Position numbers and translations under genes: made by a program. From Sabellastarte sp. h YS-2021 (Eukaryota > Annelida > Polychaeta > Sabellida > Sabellidae), in assembly GCA_964017235.1 (NCBI GenBank), contig OZ024930.1, positions 152,644,221 to 152,708,220 of the forward strand: a stretch of DNA of 64,000 nucleotides. The letters are read 5' to 3'. This document shows, in pieces, positions 1-10,370 of this stretch; the first letter of the stretch is position 1; each line of letters starts with the position of its first letter. The notes below the pieces were generated by a model. The model had not been told where the DNA came from, made no database searches, and saw only the letters and a program-made list of their open reading frames with translations.

Positions 1-178
1 AACCCAGATAATTGTACCATTGACAGTTCTGATGAATCCATGGACAGTGACACTGAAAAAGATTTATCATTAGTTTATAACTACTTAATTTGTATCCACC
101 AAATTGTTCTAAAAGTGACAAAAATGCCATTCGCAAAAGAGCAAAGCAGTTTGAACTGAGGGACAATATTTTATACTG
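1..178 (+). pseudogene. Upstream coding remnant of integrase gene
   Basis: The plus strand carries two overlapping coding stretches in different frames. Frame 1 from base 1 gives an acidic S/D/E-rich stretch ending near VYNYL. From about 81 another frame gives NAIRKRAKQFELRDNILYC. A basic (I/R)R(K/R)RAKxF...LYY block just before the HHCC zinc-binding domain is usual in Gypsy/Ginger-type integrases, so this is probably the N-terminal neighbour of the integrase at 628. The frame change near 85-95 implies an indel or an unrecognised splice. The window edge cuts off the rest. I infer a decayed gene rather than a working one. Confidence 0.5.
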
Positions 179-263
179 TGTAGTGTGTACATTCTAAAGA
201 TATTTCTGGCAAAAAAAGTATACAGACAAGTGATTTTGTCCAAAGAAAAACAGCAAAAAGTCA

Positions 264-631
264 TCACTGAAAATTATTAATTTGTCGAAATGGTGCCTAA
301 AACAACAAGTTTCCAAATTGGCTAATTTAAATGCCATTTTCTTGTTTGATGATAGCCAAATGTTGATAACTTATTACTCAGATTAGCTGAAAACTGATGA
401 TAAGAAAAATAGTGCACTTAAGCTTAATTTCATAAGAACTTGGCCAATAACAGGTGGACAAAATGACAAATTAATTGGACTATCAAGGTCATTTTCTTGT
501 CATAACTTTGTCCGTTAATTTGTCCAACAAGAAAATGACAAGTTAAAATTTGTCAATTGGGAAGTTTGTCGTTTTAGGCACCATTTTGACAAAGTCTTGA
601 CGAATTAATGTTTGTCAGAGGTTTTCAGTGA
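264..631. mobile_element. Small TIR element (MITE-like) in the integrase gene
   Basis: The termini TCACTGAAAA (264-273) and TTTTCAGTGA (622-631) are perfect inverted repeats. Inside them a second inverted block, AATGGTGCCTAAAAC and its complement, lies at about 290-305 and 570-585. The 368-bp element has no coding capacity. Its interior holds several TTTGTC/GACAAA motifs in both orientations. I see no clear target-site duplication. It sits between two parts of one integrase-like coding sequence, and its right end provides TTTTCAG directly before the zinc-binding segment. Confidence 0.7.
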
Positions 632-1836
632 TTGAGCAGTGTCACATGATAAATGGTGCAGATGGACATTTTGGTGTTAAGAAGACTACCTCCACAATAC
701 AGGCCAACTTTTACTGGAAGGGGCTGACAGATGACGTCAAGAAGTTTGTGAAGATGTGCCACCCTTGTCAGAGGGAAAATCCTGAGCTTTGTAAGGCACC
801 TGCACAGTTGCATCCCATACCGGTAACAGCTGCATTTTGGCATCAGGTGGGAATAGACCTTGTTGGTCCATTACAAACTTCACAGAGTGGCAATAAGTAT
901 TTGTTGACTGCTTGTTGTTATTTTACGAAGTGGACTGAGGCCATACCAATAAAGGATAAAACTGCTTCTACTGTAGCACAGGTGCTGTACAAACTTTTGT
1001 GTGAAAAAGGTGTTGCTTGTGTCTTCATTCACGATCAAGGCACTGAATTTGTAAATGTCATTAATGATGAAATGTGTGCTATGCTGAACATTGAGAAAAG
1101 AATTGCTACTGCCTACCATCCAATGACCAATGGATTAGATGAGAGATGGAATCAAACCCTGCAAACTGCTCTCAGGAAAGTCATCAAGCCAGATGTCCAA
1201 GATGATTGGGATCAACATCTGGATGTTATCCTTGCTGCCTATTGAGCCACAAGACATGAGTCAACGGGAATGTCCCCGTATTACATGGTATATCACCAAC
1301 ACCCATGCCTGCCTGTTAACATCAACAACCAAGATGACATTTCTTCAATGCCAGAGGTATCTTCCCCAGTCATACATACTAAAGAGACATTTGAAACCTA
1401 TGCTAAGTGTATGCTGGATATACACATTAAAATTAGGGACCTAGCTGATAGTAATATAAAGAAAGCCCAAAGTCGTCAGAAGAAAAATTTTGACAAGCGA
1501 CACATGGTTCCCACCTTTGAAATTGGCAAAAAAGTTCTTCTAAAGAATATGAGTCACAAGGGTAGGATGGGAGGCAAAATGGACAGCCATTTCAGTGGCC
1601 CGTATGAGGTTATAGAGGAGGTTGGTAAAGGGGTGTACAAACTTAGGAATCCAGTGACCAACAAAATCCTGGCAAAGTCCTACAATGCCATGCGATTTAG
1701 GGAGTATTTCTCAGATGAACCACAACCACAACAAACTGAAGAAAAACGGGACCCTGAGATCATGTCACCTATTAAAAGAAAGAATGAAGATGTGCACCCA
1801 GATGAGCCAGAATTAAAAAATGGCACCTCAAGATGA
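628..1836 (+). pseudogene. Gypsy/Ginger-type integrase (one in-frame stop)
   Basis: One reading frame runs through this region, broken by a single TGA at 1243-1245. In order it shows an HHCC zinc-binding segment (H...GGHFGVKKT-like, then CHPCQ), an rve/RNase H-fold catalytic core (VDLVGP-like strand carrying GIDLVGP, DQGTEF, then an E-bearing helix at DERWNQTLQ), a segment like AY(x)ATRHESTGMSPYY, and a C-terminal GPY motif (SGPYEVIEEVGKGVYKLRN). Integrases of Ty3/Gypsy elements, Ginger1 DNA transposons and domesticated KRBA2/GIN-like genes share this order. No reverse transcriptase or LTR is seen nearby. The stop falls in the core just before the STG-x-SPY motif. The nearby Ulp1-like exon suggests a Ginger1-type transposase or a host gene derived from one. 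Confidence 0.8.
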
Positions 1837-2537
1837 TGACTGGATCAGTGAGCTTCATTTAAAGCAGTCAGACTGTGATGATATTATTCAGGTACTACTA
1901 ATTTAACCATGTATTATCAAAATAATGTACACTAGAAATAAGTAATGAAAATATGCTATTTTAAATCTTGAATGTATGATGGTGTTATTAGTTGTATTAA
2001 TGCAAGCTGAAATAATAACTTTTAATAGAATACTAAATATCTACTTTTCTTTTCCAGGGAAATGAACTGAATGATCGGTGTATGGACGCTGCATCAGAAC
2101 TTCTAAAGAAACAATTTCCTGAGATGGAGAGCCTGCAGTCAACAGTAATAATACAGTCTCCTGAACACTGTAAAAATACTGATGTCCCTAGTGTTCAGTT
2201 AATCCACCAAGAGAGCAGACATCATTGGATAGGCAGTGCAGTGATAGATGGTGAACTACATATCTTTGACAGTATTCAATCAAAAACCAGTGGCCTTATT
2301 AGTGAGACAGTCAATGTGTTAAAGAACATCTATGGGAATATTGTTGAATACATCACAACTGATGTGACACAACAATCAGGTGTGACTGACTGTGGTGTTT
2401 TTGCTATAGCTTACATTACAGCAGTATGCCATAGACTTCATCCAGAGGACTATAGAATTTACCAAAAAACAATGAGGCAACACCTTGTGAGCTGCTTTGA
2501 GTCAGGAGAGATGCTTCCATTTCCAGGAACCAAATAA
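1820..2537 (+). CDS. Ulp1-like (C48) cysteine protease, two exons
   Basis: Exon 1 (1820-1891, ATG to CAG before GTACTA) encodes a DDDWISELHLKQSD-type segment. The intron is 1892-2057, with acceptor TTTCCAG. Exon 2 (2058-2537) continues in phase 0 with GNELND and the protease core. Counting from the methionine at 2082, the triad candidates are His48 in HHW, Asp63 in FDS and Cys104 in DCGVF, with an oxyanion Gln at 97/98. All are intact. Ulp1/SENP proteases cleave SUMO or related modifiers; the actual substrate here is unknown. The frame is +1 relative to the integrase just upstream, and an A6 run at 1815-1820 is an obvious place for a one-base slip. So this may be the C-terminal domain of an integrase-protease fusion, as in some Ginger-like elements, or a short separate gene starting at 1820. 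Confidence 0.7.
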
Positions 2538-2811
2538 AGGCAAAGAAAACCATTGATGAGGTGGAAAATTAAAAAATAAACAAATAGTATTTTCTTTTAA
2601 AAAGCAACTCTAGTTATTAATACTACTACTGAGGCTCATCTAATTGGACTATTGAGGTTTATTTAATCTGTTCATGAATGGCTCACTAACATTTCACATT
2701 CCTTTGTTCTTATTGATACACATGTATTGACAACTGTCCAATTGACTAAATAAACACACTATTGTATTGTCCCACTGTGTCTTTTTACAGAGAGGGGAAT
2801 AAATATCTAGC

Positions 2812-2961
2812 AGGGGGGTGATTATCTTGCAACCCTGTCTGCTATATTTTGACCCCCTAATCCCTCTATTGTTTGGGGGTGCAAAATATTGCTTGCAAGA
2901 TAATTACCCCCCTAAAGATCAAAGGAGGGGGTGCAAAATATAGCGGGAGTCATTATCTTGC
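2812..2961. repeat. Foldback repeat
   Basis: AGGGGGGT(G/A)ATTATCTTGCAA at 2812-2832 is repeated in inverted orientation at 2893-2913. A further ATTATCTTGCG end lies near 2950-2960, and GGGGTGCAAAATAT is repeated twice within. It is probably a small non-autonomous DNA element. It has no coding content. Confidence 0.6.
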
Positions 2962-2967
2962 GTTACA

Positions 2968-3300
2968 CCAGGAGTCCTGTATCTTTTTTGGTAACCAATC
3001 AAAACAGTCAAAACAACCACTGACCGAAGAAATTTGTCTATTATCAGAAGCGATGATGTGAACATTTCTTCATAGAAATAGATGAAAAAAGACTGAAAAG
3101 TGAGCTTATTTTATTAGATGTATCCAGCTAACAGTAACTCTCATGAGAATAGAGTATTCTTGTGAGATCTCTGTACTTTTTTGTCGAATTTTTAACTTGT
3201 CTTCTGCATTTAGTTTCACAGATGAAACAGTCAAAACAACTACCCACCGAAGAAATTTGTCTACTATCACAAGCAACGACATACTGTTATGGCCATTTTT
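2968..3300. repeat. Two-copy direct duplication
   Basis: A segment with ACAGTCAAAACAAC and CCGAAGAAATTTGTCTA occurs at about 2998-3050 and again at about 3227-3275. Similar flanking text (CTGTA-CTTTTTTG) precedes both. This is a diverged direct duplication of period about 230 bp. No gene is recognised. From 3300 to 3830 I see only A/T-rich sequence with no supported feature. Confidence 0.5.
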
Positions 3301-3828
3301 CTTTGGTCATAACACACTTTAGGGGTTGGGATCTTATTCCCATATAAGGACTGGTAATCTCATCAGTTAAGTATCCAAATTGTTATTGTAATAAACAAAC
3401 GAACCAATGATATCCAATCAGTTTATTTTTCATAGCAAAGATTATCAGGTGACAATTTTACCAAAGATAATTTTAATAATTTCACCATTTTTAGAAAAAC
3501 TCAACAAACAAAATATAACATGTGTTACTTTTAACTTTATGTATCATTTTAATCCACTTCACTCTAGATTTAATAAAGTCTTTCCAAACGAAATTATCAA
3601 ATATTCACAAGTTCACACTTCATAAATAATTTCCAAGTCCCAATGAATGAATGTTTTTCAAAGTCCAAAACAAACAAATATTTCCTAAGTATTTTCCTTC
3701 AATGTATTAAAGCTGATTCCATTTGTTGAACAAGACACCAAAGCATAAAGTTCTAGGAAGTCATAAAAGCCCTGGGAAGATATGGGTTTTATAAGAAAAT
3801 GTACATGGGGACACTTTTAGTCATAACA

Positions 3829-4010
3829 GGAGCTCACCTTAAGCATGTGTTGTTAAGGTCAGGGCACTGCCACTTATGGAGAATCAATCTGCAAGTTCTA
3901 CCACAGCACTTGCAACTAACAGGAGCCCCCCTCAACGTAATGTGTTACTGAGGTCAGAGCACTGCCCATTACAGAAAATCAATCTACAAATGCTACCTCA
4001 GCACTGGCCA
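3829..4010. repeat. Two-unit repeat of about 90 bp
   Basis: The block CAGGAGC(T/C)C...TGTGTTA(C/G)TGAGGTCAG(G/A)GCACTGCC...AATCAATCT occurs twice in direct orientation, starting near 3829 and 3918. It is diverged and non-coding. From 4010 to 4588 there is A/T-rich sequence without a recognised feature. Confidence 0.5.
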
Positions 4011-4587
4011 ACACTTGCACAAAGCTGTAGCCCTTAAAACTAATAAAAAGTCAAGTCATTAGAGCACTAGCATAAACAATATTGGGATACAGCAAAGGCC
4101 TAATTACTGCAACAATTTATCAGAGTTTTCTAATGGACACATCCACCAACAACATGTCCATTTACTGCTAGTAGAGCAAAGAGCAGTATTGGAATTAATG
4201 GATTTCTTGTAATTAACAAGCATTATTTTGCTTAGTACAGGAATTATCACACACAGGTATATTTTATTTTCTATTGTCAATTTATTTATTAACTGATAGA
4301 ATCTATTTAACTTATTTATTTTTATCATGGTCAGTAACAGAAATAGTTTTCAATCTTGTTTTGGAAATTTTGATATACTTGTACAATGTGTGAAATTTGT
4401 GTCATAACAATACATATAACCAAATAGAAATATAGATGAAAAAGATGCGAGAGTGAGTTTATTTTATTTGATGTGCTCTAGCAAGTAGACGGTCTGTTTG
4501 TCCAGAAACATTCAAAATAAGATATATTTCCATATATTTCCCTTGTTTTTCAACATATTTTAGAGGATTTACCTCAGCAGCCATAGT

Positions 4588-6195
4588 GTAATTCTAATTC
4601 TAATAGTACTTTTATAGCACTTAATCTCTGTCAAAAGGCAGTCTCTAAGGCACATCACACAAAAACATTGTTCAATCTTCATAAACCAGAGACATTGCAG
4701 GGGTCACTACCGCGAAGAAAGCAGGAGATTGGAAATTTAGAGTGGATATGCTTTTCGTAAGAGGTAAGACTTCAGCTTTGACCTAAAGGAGGCAAGTAAG
4801 TTGGCAGAGCGGACCTCGTCAGGAAGGTCATTCCAAATCATAGGTGCGTCATACGCAAAACTGAGTCCAAAATGCTTTCGAGACTTGAAAACTACCATCA
4901 GATTGACTTCGATGAGTGTTATATGTGCTATGTCTGGGTATCAGAAAGGGTTCAAAGTATTTGGGGTTACCACTGTGTAGGAACTTATGAACAAGCACAG
5001 CAGTCTTAAAGATAGAACGGTACTTAAACGGCAACCAATGTAGTGCTTTTCTAACTGGAGTGATGTGTGAATACTTGGTGGTGTTGGCCACAATTCTGGC
5101 AAGACTGTTCTGAACACATTCAAGTTTGCGCAGATCCAGAGCTGAGAGACCTCTGAACAGAGTTACAGTAATCAAGACGACTTCCGACCAGAGGATTGGC
5201 AGCCATAAGGGAAGCTTCATGTGTCAGATGTCCTCGGAGTCGCTTAAGATCCCGGACATGAGCAAAAGAAGCCTTGCAGACCTTCATAACATGTCAAGAG
5301 AATGAGAAATCTGAAACAAACCAGACACTAAGGTTCCTAACTGCATCTACTGATGATATAAGATTACCAAGTATGTAGACTGGGAAGGAGTGATTAAGTT
5401 TTTCACTCTGAGAATGAATTCAGTCTTATCAGGCTTTAGCTTAAGCTTATTTGTAGAGCGCCATCTCTTAACATCTTCTAGGCAGTGTGACAGCTTGTCA
5501 AGGGCCGAGGCAACATTTTTATATGTGAGATGCACATACAATTGTGTGTCATCAGCGTAGAACTGGAAACTATTACCAGGATGATTTTGTATGACTTTAC
5601 TCAGCAGAGTAGTATAGAGTGAAAAAAAGATTGGCCTCAGGACAGAGCCTTGAGGCACACCATACAATAACTTTTTGGCATCAGATAAAATTGACCCAAT
5701 CTTAATGCACTGAACATAGTCTAAGATTTGAACCAATCGAGGACAACCCCGCCACCACCAAAACCAGGAGCTAAGGGAATCAAGAAGCGTATCATGGTCA
5801 ATAGTATTGAACGCTGCTGATTGATCCAAGAGAACGACGGCAGTAACCTCACCTTTAGCAAAAGCCAGATGAACATCATTCTTAATTGAAAGCAATGCAG
5901 ATTCAGTTGAGTGACCTAGTTTATAGGCAGACTGCCTGACATTCTCTAGTCCGTTCAAACTGACATGGTCATTCAATTGAGAAGCAACAACACATTCAGC
6001 AAGTTTCGATATGAAGCCCAGTCCTGAAACAGGCCTGTAGTTTTTAAAGTCATTGGGTGGTAGTGATGACTTTTTAATCAATGAGGTTACAATAGCCTTC
6101 TTAAACTTGTCTGGTACAACACCTGCTGACAATGAGCAGTTAACAAGCCTGGTAATAGAGGGCAGTAGAATATCTATACATTCTTTAACATGGAT
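4588..6195 (-). mobile_element. CR1/L2-like LINE, 5'-truncated and decayed
   Basis: Read on the minus strand, 6132-5347 encodes the reverse-transcriptase core: KNYRPVSGL, SAYKLGHSTESALL, a DQSAAFNTIDH block (usually DLSAAFDTIDH), YGVPQGSVLRP and the catalytic FYADDTQLY. After frameshifts, 5220-4849 carries the family's C-terminal part (LECVQNSLARIV, KALHWLPFKYRSIFKT). The 3' UTR (GCCTTAGAG...GAGATTAAGTGCT) matches the LINE at 59893-61740. The 3' tail is a short ATTAGA-type repeat at about 4588-4605 (plus strand TTCTAATTCTAAT). The endonuclease is missing. This is a dead copy. Confidence 0.85.
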
Positions 6196-7347
6196 CTAAC
6201 AAACAAGTAATCAGTACTGTCATTGCTTTTCATATCTCTCTTCTGATTCGTCGAGTCCATGTACCATTGACCAATCAGAAACTAGCTTTCAAAATCTAAC
6301 ATTCAAGCAAGAGCAGAATTGTAACTATTGTTTTAATGTCTTGGTTATTTTCATGGATAATAATGTTCTATATGTGTGCATTATGCACTTACACCCTCTA
6401 ATATATTCAGACGGTAGTAACCATAATTTAGAAAAAAAGACCTGAAATAATTAGTTTTTCTGAAACAATAAATCAAAGAAATGGGTATTTTGCTCCCTGA
6501 ACAAACAATTTATTGAGCTTAAGATGAATTAATGATTTTGCTATTTTTATTATAAATTTGCTAACCATGAAATAGCTATAATTTCCTGTTGGATTTATTA
6601 TACTTAAAAGTTCACAAAATATGTTCGCCAGAAAGAAAATGGCAATAAATTCATGATAAATAGATCTGGTTTGTGAATATGCCACAATGTAATTGCAGTC
6701 AGGATTTTCCCTCATATGAGAAGAGCAATAAAATTTATTTTTAATAATTTGGATTATTAAATTGAACAGACGTCAAAACATCCAAATATGATCTGTTATA
6801 ATTTAATTTATGTACTGTAAAACTTTTCCAAAAATTTCATGATACAGGAATACCGCAAACTTTTATTTTGGTAGAATTTCTTGAAAAATTAACCCACTTC
6901 ATGAATCGACATAATAAGCATATATACAAAATTATAATAACAGGTAATATGTGACTGCTGTAATTTTCGAAAAGTATTTGAAACCATTTAATCAGTTTGA
7001 GTCACATGTAAATACATAATCACAATCTGTTATGGGAGTATTCTTGGTGGTTGTAACTATTTAAGTATTTGAGTATACTTCTCATTACAAGTTCATACTA
7101 CAATACATTGCTGACAGCTTTAATATAATAACTTCTAACTTCTTCTTATTAATATGAATTTGAAAATAAATTCTATCTATCTATCCAATTTTGATTACAA
7201 CTTTTCCGGGTAATGAACTGGTGTCAAGATAACACGCCCGCATAGTAACAGCCAATAATATCGCAGAGATTTCGTCATGTGACTTTCTAGGTCAAACATC
7301 GTCATGATAGTTTAAAAACCGGAAGCTCACGAAAATTATTATGGATC
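6196..7347. other. A/T-rich intergenic region upstream of FBXL14
   Basis: No coding region or recognisable repeat is supported here. The last 150 bases before the F-box gene have a higher CG content (CCGGGTAA, ACACGCCCGC, AACCGGAAGC) and would hold the 5' UTR and core promoter of the downstream gene. I cannot place a TATA box or start site with confidence. A CTAT microsatellite of about four units lies near 7172-7186. Confidence 0.5.
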
Positions 7348-8559
7348 ATGGAGGTTTTCCAAGAAAGTGGGGATATTTCGTGCTTATTCCCAGAAATTCT
7401 GACTATAATTTTCCAGCATTTGGATGTATGTGATAGAGGTAGAGCTGCACAAGTTTGCACCAAGTGGCGCGATGCAGCGTACAACAGAAGAGTATGGAAG
7501 AAGGTTGAGGCCAAATTACACTTGAGAAGATCCACTGTGGCTTTGTTTCCAAGCCTTGTAAAGCGTGGTATAGTCAGTATACGGGTGCTTAGTTTGAGGA
7601 GAGGACTGAGGGAGGTTGTCAGTGATATCAGGGGGTTAGAATCATTAAATCTGTGTGGGTGCTATAATGTTACTGATGCCTGTTTGGCAAGTGCAATAAC
7701 CTCCCCATTATTTTCATTGACTACATTGAATTTGAGTTTATGCAAAGCACTGACAGACAGCAGTATAGAGCGAATTGCAAAACTTGTGCCCAACTTAATC
7801 CATTTGGATTTAGGAGGATGTTCTTTTATCACTGCAAATGGATTGATGTTTATCGCTTGGGGGTTGAGTAAATTAAAACACTTAAATTTGCGTGGATGTA
7901 AGCTGATATCTGATCGTGGCATAGGGAATATATGTGGGCATAATGTCAATGTCACTGGTGCCAAAGGCAACTTAGGATTGGAAAACTTAGTGCTACAAGA
8001 TTGTCAGAAACTATCGGACCAAACTCTGAAGCATATCAGCACAGGTTTAAATAAACTGAAGTTGCTCAATTTGAGTTTTTGTTGCAGAATAACAGACACT
8101 GGAATACGTTACCTTGCCAAAATGTCTTCATTGAAACACCTACAACTGCGAATGTGTCAGAATATTAGTGATATTGGCATGGGTTATTTGTCTGAGGGAG
8201 GGTCACGTTTAACACACTTAGACTTGAGCTTTTGTGAGAGAATAACTGATGATACACTTGTCCACATATCACAGGGTTTATTTCAGCTCCACAGTCTTAG
8301 TGTTTGCAGCTGTACTATAAGTGATGAGGGGATAGCCAAGATGGTCCGAACATCACATGACTTGGAAATACTTAATATTGGACAATGCAGCCAAATCACT
8401 GACAATGCTATGGAATTTATTGCAGAATATTTAAAGCAGTTGAAGGTTATTGATTTATATGGTTGTTCAAAAGTTACCAAAGATGGACTTGAAAAGATAA
8501 TGCAGCTTCCACATATGCAAGATTTAAATTTAAAGTTGTGGCATCAAGCATTTTTATGA
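7348..8559 (+). CDS. FBXL14: F-box/LRR protein, FBXL14 (Ppa) orthologue
   Basis: This is an intact, intronless 403-residue frame. Residues about 10-57 form an F-box (CLFPEILTIIFQHLDV, RGRAAQVCTKWRDAAY), followed by a VEAKLHLRR linker. Residues about 95-395 are 10-11 Amn1/CC-type leucine-rich repeats with the L-x-L-x-x-C-x-x-I-T/S-D signature. The family is the substrate receptor of an SCF (Skp1-Cullin-F-box) ubiquitin ligase. Vertebrate FBXL14 and Drosophila Partner of paired target Snail-type repressors and the paired protein for degradation. Similarity covers the whole length to the last LRR (LNLKLWH). The C-terminus stops about 15 residues short of the usual length, so the usual tail is missing or lies on an exon I cannot see. 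The ATG at 7348 matches the family start; the ATG at 7341 is in another frame. The best-supported gene in the window. Confidence 0.95.
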   Translation: MEVFQESGDISCLFPEILTIIFQHLDVCDRGRAAQVCTKWRDAAYNRRVWKKVEAKLHLRRSTVALFPSLVKRGIVSIRVLSLRRGLREVVSDIRGLESLNLCGCYNVTDACLASAITSPLFSLTTLNLSLCKALTDSSIERIAKLVPNLIHLDLGGCSFITANGLMFIAWGLSKLKHLNLRGCKLISDRGIGNICGHNVNVTGAKGNLGLENLVLQDCQKLSDQTLKHISTGLNKLKLLNLSFCCRITDTGIRYLAKMSSLKHLQLRMCQNISDIGMGYLSEGGSRLTHLDLSFCERITDDTLVHISQGLFQLHSLSVCSCTISDEGIAKMVRTSHDLEILNIGQCSQITDNAMEFIAEYLKQLKVIDLYGCSKVTKDGLEKIMQLPHMQDLNLKLWHQAFL

Positions 8560-10084
8560 TGATTATGTGCAATATTGAAATTGTATATTTGTTCAAGTAC
8601 CACTTTCTTTCTGACAGGGTTTTTTAATGTGCCATATAATAATGTGCATTGGTATTGCTCTGATAATTGTTTTATTACCAGTATTGTAAAGCTATAGCCT
8701 ATAGGAATATTACTTGTATATAAAGTATAGATTTATATATATGACATGGTTCAAAATCGAATCTGGTAGAATTTCAAATTCTACCGGTAGAAAGTCCAAT
8801 TGGATTTTCTACCAGGAGAAAGTGAAATTGGACTTTCTACCAAGATAAACTTGTTGGAAGGCCCAGTTGGAGTTTCTACTGGTAGAAAGTCCAATCAAGG
8901 AGATTTGGGTATTGCCCTGGGGTCCGAAATCTAAAAGTTGGAAGATATTCCAATCTAGATGTTGAAACTCTGGATGAGGTAACTACTACAAGCTTTACAT
9001 GCTGAGACCAACTGGGCAGTCGTGACAAGCAAATGCTGCCTGAAGCATGTATGCTGACTGTATAATTGGCTAACACTGTAAGGACACTTAAATCTTAATC
9101 AGTTACTAATATCCATAGATTTCCCTTGAAAAAAATGGTGTGTTACAGTAAAAGTATTTTCTTTAATGTGCCTTTTCTTCATTTATGAAAGCTGCATCTT
9201 GCTTAAGTGACAGATTTATATGTACAGAAGGCCCACTTTTTCTGTTTCAGTTGGACTTCCTTTCAAGCTTATATCAAGTTTCTACAAAGATTATATTCAG
9301 GTACAAAGAGCAATACCTAAATCTCTGAGATTGGAATATCAACCAAGTTTACTAGGTTTTGGACCCCAGGGCAATACCCAAATCTCCTACACTGGATTTT
9401 CTACCGGTAGAAACTCATGTTGGACTTTTTACCAGTATAATTTGAAATTCTGCCAGATTGGACTTTCTACCATGACACATACATGTATATTGCTTTATAA
9501 GTGCTGGGATGCAGCATTTGGTAATAATTACTTCATGAATGCCGAGTACTTATATGAATATTGTTATCTATGTCACTGTTTAATTTCGTGTTCAGGCAAC
9601 ACCATTTATTATTAGAGCTTGTTTTGTCAGTTGCAAGTTAAATAATATTCCACGAATATACAGCAATTACAGATGTACAACACTATTTTTATGATTTTAA
9701 GTAAAGATGGATTGTAGTTCGATGCTTACAGTGTAAGCCATAATACTCTTGTGCAAAATTATACAGACTGTTGTATTACAAGCTGCAAGTCAAGCTTCTT
9801 GAAGTTCTTGTACATAAAATACACCTTGTACAATGAATAAAAGTTCCATTTGATGCTTAACATAACTTGTTAATTCAATATAGCATTAGATTATTAATGC
9901 AAATGTTGCATGGACAGTAACAGTGCAGTACGAGACAGTAGTAGATTCATATATTCATTATATTACAACAAAGACAATATGTTGTTTCTCAAAACTAATT
10001 CTTTTATGACTCCAGCTTATAGACATTAGTCAGTCCAATGTTATCCATTGTTTGGAAAGGTATTTGTTTACGACTAAGTCATTA
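8560..10084 (+). other. Probable FBXL14 3' flank or 3' UTR
   Basis: This is A/T-rich and non-coding apart from the foldback element at 8757-9462. An AATAAA signal in ATGAATAAAAG at about 9835-9840 is a possible polyadenylation site about 1.28 kb past the stop codon. Another AATAAA lies near 13793. Which is used cannot be told from sequence. Confidence 0.4.
8757..9462. mobile_element. Foldback element with long imperfect TIRs
   Basis: The left arm (about 8757-8965) begins with AATCTGGTAGAATTTCAAAT and carries several palindromic CTACCGGTAGAAA motifs. The right arm (about 9320-9462) is its inverted copy, ending AATTTGAAATTCTGCCAGATT. Both arms include GGAGATTTGGGTATTGCCCTGGGGTCC or its complement. 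The loop (8965-9320) has no transposase. It lies about 200 bp past the FBXL14 stop codon and so may be transcribed in its 3' UTR, where it could form a long hairpin. Confidence 0.75.
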
Positions 10085-10370
10085 ATTATCTCCCGCCAGC
10101 GAGTGAGTTATAGCTATTTTATGTATTTAATGTTGAATAACATAAATGAATGGCCTTTTTCTTTGTAACTGTTACAGTTACAGTGTTTTGGTTAAATATG
10201 TTGTTCCCCTACTTTTTGATGGTCTGTGTCCTGGCATATTTTCAGAGCTCTAGCTCCATAGCTAACTGAGTAATAGCTGCAATGACATTTTGCCAATAAG
10301 TAAATCACTTGTAACTTCAAAACTATTGTATTTACAGGTTGTTTGGTGAAATGTGTTGTTCAGATACTTT
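10085..10370. repeat. Satellite B monomers, left of element A1
   Basis: After TTATCTCCCGCCAGCGAG near 10087 come diverged repeats with GAGCT(C/G)TAGCTCCATAGC, CTGAGTAATAGCT and GTAAATCACTTGTAACTTCAA. The same monomers resume at 12355, so A1 was inserted into this array. Monomers of the same family recur at 43095-43960, 59230-59890 and after 61770. Confidence 0.75.
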
